A stretch of 64,000 nucleotides of DNA. It comes from Myxocyprinus asiaticus (taxonomy: Eukaryota; Chordata; Actinopteri; Cypriniformes; Catostomidae). The stretch is taken from the NCBI RefSeq assembly GCF_019703515.2, contig NC_059358.1, forward strand, positions 45,890,594 through 45,954,593, in the 5' to 3' direction. This document shows positions 55,741-64,000 of this stretch, piece by piece. The notes under the pieces were generated by a model that saw nothing but the letters and a program-made list of their open reading frames with translations, searched no databases and was not told the origin of the DNA. The first letter of the stretch is position 1, and each line of letters opens with the position of its first letter. Made by a program: the position numbers and the translations under genes.

Positions 55741-56665
55741 GGCTCCCGATGCCCCAAAACAAAAACACAAAGTTCAAGAGGGAGCTGGGGGGGGACCGTG
55801 GCTCGAGGGGTGGAGCCATGTAAGGCGGAGCCGTGAGAGGCTCGAGGGGTGAAACCATGGAGAACTGGATATCCAGAGAGTAGCCGAAGACTCAAAGAGC
55901 CTGGGTTGAGCCGGAGGCAGGGAGGACCAAGGTGGCACCAGCGGCTCGGAGGAGCAAGGTGGAGCTGGGGGATCGGAAGACTGAGGTGGAGCCGTAGGGA
56001 TGGAGGTCCCCAGTGGAGCTGAAGGATCAGAGAGATGAGGCATAGCCAGAGGATCAGAGAGCCAAGGTGGAGTCAGGTGACCGACAGACCAAGGAGGAGC
56101 TGGAGGGATGAGGGACCCCGGTAAAGCCGACAGGCTGAAAGACCGCGGTGGAGCCGAGGGAATGTAGAGCCGAGGCGATGTCGAGGGATCAACAGGCCAA
56201 GGCGGAGTCCAGGGCTCGGAGGGTCTAGGCAGAGTCAGAGGTTCGTAAGTTCTCCATGTCTGGGATTTCTCAGAGGGCGATTATCGAGCCGGTGGCTTGG
56301 GTGAACTGGCTGATCAGGAGAACTCAGGGTGGGCACAAGGGCGGGAACCAATTCCAACTCAAATAGCCCAGAGAGCGATGGCTCTGGAACGGACGAGGCT
56401 TGCAATGCTGGCTCGTTGGCTGTGGCAGACGTGGGCGTTGGCTCGTTGACCGTGGCAGGCTTGGGCATTGGCTCGTTGACCAGAGGTCAGTCTGAGACAT
56501 TGCATGTAGCAGACTGAAGCTTGGCTGTGACATGGCATGGAGCAGTCTCAGGCATGGCTGCGACTTGGCATGGAGTAGACTGAGTTGTGGCTGTGACATG
56601 GCATGGAGCAGGCTCAGGCATGGCTGTGACATGGCATGGAGCAGGCTGAGGCATTGCTGTGACAT
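55741..56665 (-). pseudogene. Proline-rich repeat protein of LTR copy 2
   Basis: From 56665 down: repeats of CHVTAMPEPAP type (period 33 bp, about five copies), then NEPTPTSATANEPALQASSV, LVPALVPTLSSPDQP (against FPALLPTLSSPEQ in copy 1), and the proline block SSDPPAPPCSSEPLVPPWSS to the polypurine tract. Stops and frame changes are present. Function unknown; in position it replaces pol. Confidence 0.55.
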
Positions 56666-56699
56666 GTCATGGAGCAAAATATGATGAGGATGTGGCGGC

Positions 56700-56965
56700 T
56701 ATGACTTGGGGCTGAGGTGTGGTGAGTGCTGTGGAATTGCTGGGTTCCTCATTCACAATTCCAACAGTGAACGAAGAACCGCTCAGCATAAGAGCATAGT
56801 CAATGTAGTCAGTAAGAGTCCCTGGAACAGTGCCTTCAGGCATAAGAATTCAAAAAGTCATTCAAACCATTTCAAAAAATTTCCTTTATGGCCACCTCAT
56901 TAAAATCCACAAGGTAGCAAAGACCACAAAGCTCCATGACAATCCTCCAGGGGATGATTTCCCTG
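56700..56965 (-). pseudogene. Gag (capsid)-like fragment of LTR copy 2
   Basis: Minus frames give FNEVAIKEIF, a stop, NGLNDFLNS, then MPEGTVPGTLTDYIDYALML and SGSSFTVGIVNEEPS. The pattern (helix, LxDYIDxALxLSGSxFTVG) resembles the capsid C-terminal region of Gypsy/PEG10-like gag proteins in fish. The upstream capsid is not recognisable. Confidence 0.45.
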
Positions 56966-57259
56966 GCATAAACGAAGAAGCTGGATTGCTGGGTTAATTT
57001 TGGCCGGTCCCGGAATGGAATATAATTTTTCCAGGACTAACAGCCAAAAATCATGATGCTCCTGGAAAATCCTGGATGGGTGGCAACAATAAGTCTATGT
57101 CTTCAATAAGAAGATGCATTGTTTGTGCATGGACTGCTGTTGTTGTTGTTGTGTGTGGTGTTGTTTTTTAAATTGTAAAGTGTTTGGGCTAGTCTATAAT
57201 TATAAATAGCTTGATATAGAAACAATAAACACAATCAGTATAATTTAGTATGCTAATAA

Positions 57260-57295
<36 letters not shown>

Positions 57296-57895
57296 GTAAT
57301 AGGCCCTAGGCAAATATGTTGGAGAGCCTTCTCATGCTATCGTATGTTTTGGATAATCGGCACGACACCGGTAAGGCTAACTACCAAGTTCAATGTCTTT
57401 TGGAGGTACTCGGCAATGCTACATCTCTGCCTATATCTGGCATCGGCCCTGTATATTTCATTTAAGTGATTTGACAGTAATAACCAGTGTTTTTAGTAAA
57501 AGTTGTTCCTGAAGCCCAAAGTATACTTCGGTCAGACGCAAACACTAGACGTCTATGTACAGGACGCGTGATGCAAATTTTGTTGAGAGTGCTCGTGTAC
57601 TGAACGTGTGCGGGCGATTTTTCTAATTGTGTTATCTCTAAATGCACAGTGTAAGCATGCACCTGGAATTATTTGCACTAATAAGTGAGACCACAAGTTG
57701 GCAACACTCACTGTTGAGCCGTTGCTGTCACGCAGAAGTGCTAGAACAGGGCTACTCAAATTTGGAAATGTCAGGGACTGTAAAGCTGGATTCCTGTACC
57801 CTCGAGGGCCGCACTCTTAATTTATATATATATATAATTATAAATATAATTATAAATTAACATTTTTATAGTAAGAATGTTGGGATGTTAGTTAA
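56966..57895. other. No gene; microsatellite and repeat ends
   Basis: (GT)n at 57262-57292. 57508-57600 begins GAAGCCCAAAGTATACTTCG, resembling the end of the repeat at 31683, and 57748-57810 carries a GGGCTACTCAAA...GAGGGCCGCA motif typical of hAT ends in fish. No complete element. Confidence 0.4.
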
Positions 57896-59022
57896 CGGAA
57901 TAGTTAACCTAAAAATGAAAAGTTTCTCATCATTTTCTCAACTTCAAACCGTGACAGATGTGTATCATTTTCTTTTTTCTGCTGAAGACAAATGAAGATT
58001 ATTTAGAAAAAAATATCTCAGCCTTGTGGATGAGAGACAGATCAATATTTCAGTCATTGTTTTTTTTACTATAAATCTCCACTTTCACTTTCAGATGTAA
58101 AAAGTGAAACTAAGCAGGTGCCACATGTGGCTTACAGATGTGAAAGTGAAAGTGGAGATTTATAGTAAAAAAAAAAGGACTTAATTGTAAGTGAGAAAAA
58201 GATCAATATTTATCATATTACTTCTGAAAACCAGTAATATCTAGAAGACGTCTAGATTTCACCACTGGAGTCTTATAGATTACTTTTATGCTGCCTTTAT
58301 GTGCTTTTTGGAGCTTCAAAGTTCTGGTCACCACTAACTTGGATTGTATGGACAAACAGAGCTGAGATATTCTTAAAACCTTTATTTGTGTTCTGCAGAA
58401 GAAAAAAAGTCATACACATCTGGGATGGCATGTGAGTTTATGTGTTTTATTCTTGTTTTCATGTCTTTTATTTTCAAGTTTAGTTCCTGTTCAGGTTATG
58501 TGGTGTCATGTCATGTGATTTCCTGTTCCCTCATGTGAGCTTGTCATGTGTTTCCCCTGTTCATGTGTCTTGTTTTCTTTGGTTCGTTGTTTGATTACTT
58601 TGTTATTAGTCTTGTCTTTTCATTAGTTAAAGTTAATTTAGTCTTATTATCTTTTTTATAGTTTAGTCTTGTGATTGGTTGTCTTGTTTTCTTGTTAACC
58701 ATGTCCTTGTATTAAAGCCATCATGTTTGCCATTGTCTGGTGTTAGGTATTGTGAATGCAACTTTGTTGTTTTGTTATAGCCAAGTCAAGTTTATGCCAT
58801 GTTCATAGACTAGTCATGTCAAGTCAAGTTCATGTTTATGTTTTGTTCAAGTTCATGTTTATGTTTAGTTCACGTTTGTAGTAGGGTTTTGGGATTCCAC
58901 GTTTGAAAAATAAACTGCACTTGGGTTCGTCACTTCGTCTTCATGTTTGTCATTGCCAGCGCCACAGTATTGTTACATGAGTAAATGAGAGAATTTAGAT
59001 TTTAGGGTGAACTGTCCCTTTT
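57896..59022. mobile_element. MITE split by a solo LTR
   Basis: The left arm starts GGAATAGTTAACCTAAAAAT at 57898. The centre is a hairpin (ATAAATCTCCACTTTCACTT at about 58072 against AAGTGAAAGTGGAGATTTAT). The right arm runs to CTGGGATGGCA at 58430 and resumes at 58978 with TGAGTAAATGAGAGAATTTA, ending GTGAACTGTCCCTTTTAG. The order of blocks matches the MITE at 62.8 kb. Confidence 0.8.
58431..58977 (+). mobile_element. Solo LTR, 547 bp
   Basis: Starts TGTGAGTTTATGTG and ends TATTGTTACA, with the shared blocks TTCATGTCTTTTATTTTCAA, TCATGTCAAGTCAAGTTC, AATAAACTGCACTTGGGTTC. No internal region. It is longer than the LTR at 48.0 kb because of extra sequence in the middle (58600-58780). The flanks (GGCA and TGAG) show no clear target duplication, so a few MITE bases were probably lost. 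Confidence 0.75.
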
Positions 59023-59696
59023 AGTAATGATTTTAATCATAAGTGGTGTAACAGTTCAATTTTCTGATATAGATCAGTTCAGTTGTCACTGTGATTGTCA
59101 ACCAACAATGAGTGTTCAACATCACATACAGCAAATATGTGTTAAAAAACAAGAGCGATATATCCAAAATTAGCAAAATTAGAAGATTCGTTCTCCCCCT
59201 AAGCATTTTGCACAGAAGTAGATCACTAAAAAGCATTTGTATGAAGGCGTCTCAATGCCGTCATTGCTGGAAAAACTGTTCTTTTTTTTCCTGTAAATAC
59301 TGTTGTCATGACGAGTACATACTGTATCTCTGATGAGCTATTCAAGAGATGGGACAGATTTGCACCATCTTGAGTAACTCAGTTGAGGTTGATTGACAGA
59401 CCGTGCATGAGTGCACATGTACTGTGTATGAATGCATAACATCAGCCATGCTCAGATATTATTTGTTGTTTTTATTTATTTATTTGTAACATCCTCTTGC
59501 AGTTGAATTCCCTCTCTAATGTGATTCAACAATGTAGATAACCAGCATAAATCCTCATGAAAATGGACACCTCACAATTCATACAGATTTGATAGGCTAC
59601 TGATAAATATATTTCTGATGATGATATCATAATGCAGGCTGCAAAACATCTCTTGAGGGCCGCATATGGCTCACGTGCCGCGTGTTGGTTAGTAGC
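59023..59696. other. No gene seen
   Basis: AT-rich; 59640-59696 ends with GAGGGCCGCATATGGCTCAC, which may be the other end of the hAT-like repeat noted near 57.8 kb. Confidence 0.35.
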
Positions 59697-60015
59697 TAGA
59701 AGAATATTTTATTGCCGCTAAATGACAGGAGACGAAGGTGAAAACAACATTTGATGTGCACACGAAGAGTGAATGTGAAGAGGTCAGAAGATACATGCAT
59801 TTGTATAACTCGAGTCTGAAGGAATATAAAGACATCTTTATGGGTCTAAACACCTGAAGAGATATAGTCCAGTATCTCATAGCAGTAATAGCACTCATAC
59901 GCCAACTGTCTGTGTGTGCACACTTAGTCAAATGAAGTACACTTTGAAAGGTGAGCGTTCGACTGTATGCAGATGCTAAATGTTCGCATTAACACTGAAG
60001 TATATTTTGGAATTT
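59697..60015 (-). repeat. Dispersed hAT-like repeat (copy 2 of 31683-32200)
   Basis: Reverse complement of the 31.7-kb repeat: 59799-59851 is identical over about 53 bp, and GAGCGTTCGACTGTATGCAG lies further out. The end CTGAAGTATATTTTGGAATT mirrors the start of copy 1. It is shorter because it lacks the insertion. Confidence 0.65.
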
Positions 60016-61290
60016 ATTTTACCAAGACTGTTGCACTCATAATGACTTACTGAAAATACTGAAGCATTTAGAGCCTTTTCTCCTCTGTAGTTGGAAGGAC
60101 CAATGGGAGATATTGCAAGGCTTAAATCCTATAAACTGGTTGGATAAATAACCAACAGTCATTAAACAGTGTCTGTGAACTAGTAATTAGATGTCTAAAG
60201 CACTGTCAGAAACAGTTTCCTGTATATTTTTATAAAATAGGGCTCAATATTGTCCATGAATGTGCAGGTGAAATGCCCAAGGCAAGGCTGTTCAAATAGG
60301 TTCATATCTCAGAAGAGCCTCTGTGAATAGTGTCATTGTGAATATAGAAGTGCATAACACTAACCTGATTTAAACAGCAGAGAGGCTGCACCCTGACTTA
60401 ACCGTGGGCAAAGTCATTTAGCGCAGCGTTAACTAAATCCCCATCCAGAACTGTAGTGACGCAGCCCAGCAGTTACTTAGCACTGTGAAAAAGAGAAGGT
60501 ATAGTCAAAGGTTTTCCACAAAAGAACTGGTTGTATAGATGATGTGTTACTCAGGTCCCTAAATGAGTGACAGTTTACTCTGTTCACTTCGTGTGGCCAT
60601 GTGCTATTCTTCTATCGCTGTAAAGACTAAATATTGGTCATTATCACAATATAAATCCAGACAGGGTAATCACATCTGTACATTATCTTGCTTATTACAA
60701 CTGCCTGGGACAACAGTCATTGTAAGCAGTTAAGTGGTCATTAGACAATGTTTTATTTTTTATCTTTTCTACCATGGTAGCACAGTACCAACATTTTTGG
60801 ATATATTCGCTAAATAACTAGGGATGCATATCAGTGAATTTACCGTAACGGTAAGAGGTACGAAAACCTATGAAACCTGTCAAGAAAATGTATTGGCCTT
60901 TTTTTAATCCAAACTCAAAATAAATAAATAAGAAATGTAATTTTGCATATTGAAAATGAAGCCAATTTTTAGGTCTATTAAGATGTTTTACATTGCAATA
61001 TTATTTGCATAACACTTACGAACATTTTATTTAACTGAACAAGAGCATCTTTTTTACTGTAATACTGTATAGGAAAACAATGACTGTGTTAAGGTAATGA
61101 GAATCATCACTGAAAACAATGGGAACAGTAAAAGTAAAATGTCTAAAATGCACTACAGTAATGAGAATTGGGGAGTAAATTGTGCTTAAGTGTCCTAAAA
61201 ATATTGTGTACAATGCAAAAAATCATAATGGTCCTTCATGAAGGCTTTCTTTATGCAAACTGTTATTTCTTATACAGCATATACAGTATA
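60016..61290. other. No gene seen
   Basis: Unique-looking AT-rich DNA; nothing recognised on either strand. Confidence 0.4.
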
Positions 61291-62707
61291 TAAACTCCCT
61301 TTTTCAGGACACTGTATCTTTATTGTAAAGGGTTTAAACAATGTTTTCCATGCTTGTTCGATGAACTATAAACAATTAATGAACATGTACCCGTGGAACG
61401 GTCATTAAGAAACTAACAGCTTACAGATGGTAGGCAATTAAGGTCACAGTTATAAAAACTTAGGACACTAAAGAGACCTTTCTACTGACTCTGAAAAACA
61501 CCAAAAGAAAGATGCCAAGGGTTCCTGCTCATCTGCGTGAACGTGCCTTAGGCATGTTGCATGGAGGCATGAGGACTGCAGATGTGGCCAGGGCAATACA
61601 TTGCAATGTCCGTACTGTGAAACGCCTAAGACAGCGCTACAGGGAGACAGGAAGGACAGCTGATCATCCTCGCAGTGGCAGATCACGTGTAACAACACCT
61701 GCTCAGGATTGGTACATCCGAATATCACACCTGCGGGACAGGTACAGGACAGCAACAACAACAGCCCGAGTTACACCAGGAAAGCACAATCCCTCCATCA
61801 GTGCTCAGACTGTCCGCAATAGGCTGAGAGAGGCTGGACTGAGGGATTGTATGCCTGTTGTAAGGCAGGTCCTTACCAGACATCACCGGCAACATCATCG
61901 ACTATGGGCACAAACCCACCTTCGCTGGACCAGACAGGACTGGCAAAAAGTGCTCTTCACTGACGAGTCGTGGTTTTGTCTCACATGGGGTGATGGTCGG
62001 ACTCGCATATATCATCGAAGGAATGAGCATTACACCGAGGCCTGTACTCTGGAGGGGGATCGATTTGGAGATGGAGGGTACGTCATGGTCTGGGGCGGTG
62101 TGTCACAGCATCATCGGACTGAGCTTGTTGTCGTTGCAGGCAATCTCAATGCTGTGCGTTACAGGGAAGACATCCTCCTCCCTCATGTGGTACCCTTCCT
62201 GCAGGCTCATCCTGATATGACCCTCCAGCATGACAATGTCACCAGCCATACTGCTCATTCTATGCATGATTTCTTGCAAGACAGGAATGTCAGTGTTCTG
62301 CCATGGCCAGCGAAGAGCCCGGATCTCAATCCCATTGAGCACATCTGGGACCTGTTGGATCGGAGGGTGAGGGCTAGGGCCATTCCCCCCTGAAATTTCC
62401 AGGAACTTGCAAGTGCCTTGGTGGAAGAGTGGGGTAACATCTCACAGCAAGAACTGGTAAATCTGGTGCAGTCCATGAGGAGGAGATGCACTGCAGTACT
62501 TAATGCAGCTGGTGGCCACACCAGATACTGACTGTTACTTGTGATTTTGACCCCCACTTTGTTCAGGGACACATTATTCCATTTCTGTTACTCACATGTC
62601 TAGTTTATGTCTTAGTTGTTGAATCTTTTTATGTTCATACAAATATTTACACATGTTAAGTTTGCTGAAAATAAAAGCAGTTGAAAGTGAGGTTTCTTTT
62701 TCTGCAG

Positions 62708-62714
<7 letters not shown>
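61291..62714 (+). mobile_element. Tc1-like transposon, nearly complete (1.42 kb)
   Basis: The ends are TATAAACTCCCTTTTTCAGG at 61289 and, in reverse complement, TATAAACTCTGCAGAAAAAG at 62714, consistent with TA target sites. It carries one transposase gene. Compared with other copies of this common fish family the left terminal repeat seems to have a small deletion after AAACTC. Confidence 0.85.
61512..62531 (+). CDS. Tc1-like DDE transposase, full length with one internal TGA
   Basis: Cut-and-paste transposase of the Tc1/mariner superfamily, acting in the nucleus on the element ends. The start MPRVPAHLRERALGMLHGGM is at the first ATG after the leader. Residues 1-110 hold two helix-turn-helix DNA-binding parts (TADVARAIHCNVRTVKRLRQ) joined by a basic linker (GRTADHPRSGRSRV). 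The catalytic triad is complete: Asp151 (LFTDESWF), Asp241 (LQHDNVTSH), Glu276 (LNPIEHIWD), with 34 residues between the last two (DD34E). A TGA at 62391-62393 (codon 294) interrupts the frame after RARAIPP. The frame then continues 45 codons to a normal C-terminus (VLNAAGGHTRY, stop at 62531), for an expected 339 residues. Several changes are present in the binding domain, so it is probably inactive though young. Confidence 0.9.
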
Positions 62715-62760
<46 letters not shown>

Positions 62761-62785
62761 TTGTGTGTGTGTGTGTGTGTGTGTT
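62712..62785. repeat. (TA)n(TG)n microsatellite
   Basis: About 40 bases of TA and then about 28 of TG repeat, starting at the TA target site of the Tc1 element. Confidence 0.9.
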
Positions 62786-62797
62786 GATTTGAGGTAA

Positions 62798-63460
62798 AAA
62801 GGGATAGTTCACTCAAAGAAAAAAAAAAACATAATTTTCTCACTCTCAGGCTATCCCAGATATGTATGACTTTCTTTCTTCTGCAGAACACAAATGAAGA
62901 TTTTTAGAAGCTTAGTAGGTCTATGCAATGCAAATGAATGGTGACCAGAACTCAGAAGGTCAACATCACATAAAGGTATCATAAAAGTAATCCATAAGTT
63001 AAATCCATGTCTTCTGAAGTGATATGATAGGTGTGGCTAAGAAACAGATCAATATTTAAGTCTTTTTTTTTAAATGCAAATTTACACTTTCACTTCCACA
63101 TTCTGGTGTGGAAGTCACTTTCACATTAGGCCACCTACTGGTTGGGGCTGGTCAAAGGTGGAGATTTATAGTAAAAAATGGTTTCAATATTGATCTGTTT
63201 CTCACCCACACTGATCATATCGCTTCAGAAGACATTGATGAAACCACTGGAGCCTTATGGATTCATTTATTGATCCCTATATGTGCTTTTTGGACCCTCT
63301 GAGTTCTGGTCACCATTAACTTTCATAGTGAGGATTAACAGAGCTGAAGTACTCTTCAAAAAATCTTCATTTGTATTCTGCAGAAGAAAGTCATACACAT
63401 CTGAGATGGCATGAGGGTGAGTAAATGATGAGAGAATTAAATTTTTGTGTGAACTAATTC
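62798..63460. mobile_element. MITE, complete long-inverted-repeat copy
   Basis: The left arm begins GGGATAGTTCACTCAAAGAA and the right arm ends GTGTGAACTAATTC. Arms of about 300 bp are inverted copies (CTTCTGAAGTGATATGAT at 63011 against ATCATATCGCTTCAGAAG at 63214), around a centre with TTCCACATTCTGGTGTGGAA. It shows the intact plan of the family found in pieces elsewhere in the window. It has no genes. Confidence 0.85.
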
Positions 63461-64000
63461 TCTTCCTAACAAAACAGACGAACTACATCTCCTCACCTGC
63501 ACAAACAAGGACTTTTCAACTTATACTGCCTTGTGCTTCACAGAAACCTGCCTGAGTGAAGCCATTCCAGACAGTGCATTACATCTGCCGGGCTTTCAGC
63601 TGTTCAGAGTGGATTGCATCGCGGAGATAACGGGGAAAACGAGAGGTGGTGGAACATGCTTTTACATCAATGAAAGTTGGTGTACAGATGTAACAACGTT
63701 AAAGCGTTTGCCGTCCTAATTTGAAAGCGCTCTTTATTAACTGTAAGCCTTTCTACTCGCTGCGGGAGTTTTCCTCGTTTATTCTGGTGAGTGTGTATAT
63801 CGTGCCAAACGCGTGTTTGAATGCGCCGCTGCAACTGCTGGCTGATCAAATCACAGACACAGAACAACAATACCCAGACTCAGTTATTATAAGTTTTAAG
63901 CTAACGACCCTGCATCAGTGTGGAGTGGCATAAAACAACTCACAAAATACAGGACTCCTACCCCCAACCCTGTAGGGAACCAACAACTGGCTGACGACCT
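63461..64000 (+). pseudogene. LINE endonuclease fragment, running off the window
   Basis: APE-type endonuclease of a fish non-LTR retrotransposon: ALCFTETCLSEAIPDSALHL (catalytic Glu in FTET), PGFQLFRVDCIAEITGKTRG, GGTCFYINESWCTDVTTLKR. A frameshift at about 63716 moves to LKALFINCKPFYSLREFSSF, ILVSVYIVPNACLNAPLQLL and ADQITDTEQQYPDSVI. Then the sequence jumps to the linker before the RT (SVWSGIKQLTKYRTPTPNPV, GNQQLADD), so the end of the endonuclease with the GDFN block is deleted. The rest lies beyond 64000. Confidence 0.75.

Larger units (their letters stand above)
53900..56965 (-). mobile_element. LTR element copy 2 (LTR, proline-rich and gag-like internal region)
   Basis: Minus-strand element: gag-like piece (56965-56700), PCHVTA repeats, proline-rich region, polypurine tract (55726-55737) and 3' LTR (55725 down to 53900). 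The LTR starts TGTCAGGGTTGTG and ends AATGTTACA. Without the piggyBac insertion the LTR is about 450 bp. The 5' LTR is not found by 57.9 kb. The lack of pol is the same as in the copy at 47.1-48.4 kb. Confidence 0.7.

Noticed and set aside
1..64000. CRISPR arrays, phage, plasmid or bacterial operons
   Set aside because: No regularly spaced short repeats with unique spacers, no ribosome-binding sites or gene strings; the sequence is that of a vertebrate nuclear genome.

Overview
This window reads as vertebrate nuclear DNA, most probably from a cyprinid or closely related teleost fish. The main evidence is a tRNA-derived SINE of the kind found in carps (3.73-4.15 kb), abundant long-inverted-repeat MITEs whose ends read like GGGATAGTTCACCC, DIRS1-like tyrosine-recombinase retrotransposons, fish-type L1 and L2 LINEs, Tc1 transposons, and long (CA)n/(TA)n microsatellites. 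Nothing looks bacterial: there are no compact gene strings, operons, rRNA, tRNA genes or CRISPR arrays. Most open frames are chance frames or transposon remains.

Layout. 0-5.3 kb: an L1 ORF1 fragment, short repeats, half a MITE, an unidentified broken gene piece and the SINE. 5.3-8.3 kb: one hAT-type transposon with a perfect 8-bp target duplication. 8.3-11.7 kb: sparse, holding the best host-gene signal (a 136-bp exon at 10578-10713 on + with good splice sites and a possible last exon at 11500). 11.75-16.5 kb: DIRS element A (-) followed directly by a 5'-truncated L1 (+). 17.77-18.0 kb: another possible last exon with a polyA signal. 19.2-25.0 kb: DIRS element B (+, both ends present, body deleted) facing DIRS fragment C (-, gag end). 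25.4-29.6 kb: a MITE split by an L2-type LINE. 29.6-33.9 kb: more MITE pieces, one good minus-strand exon (30181-30301) and a possible LTR. 33.9-38.3 kb: about three units of a 0.7-kb tandem repeat, punctured by an L1 and by a TIR transposon. 38.3-46.8 kb: a coding-like remnant, half a MITE, DIRS gag fragment D, a possible LTR and a 1.17-kb TIR element. 47-57 kb: two copies of an LTR element whose visible internal region goes from gag-like through a proline-rich repeat protein straight to the polypurine tract with no pol; the LTR of one copy carries a piggyBac-type insertion. Between them lie a Harbinger Myb-like remnant, a truncated Tc1 and an unidentified 97-codon open frame. 57-64 kb: a MITE split by a solo LTR of the same family, an almost intact Tc1 transposon, a full MITE, and the start of another LINE that runs off the window.

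How the parts fit: mobile-element layering dominates, and insertions into insertions give a relative order (MITE before L2, MITE before solo LTR, LTR before piggyBac, tandem repeat before L1 and TIR element, hAT host with nested MITE). The most informative systems are the DIRS elements, where the inverted terminal repeats and the internal complementary region can be read directly, and the apparently pol-less LTR family. Host genes appear only as isolated exons, so the window is mostly intronic or intergenic. Those exons could not be named from sequence alone.
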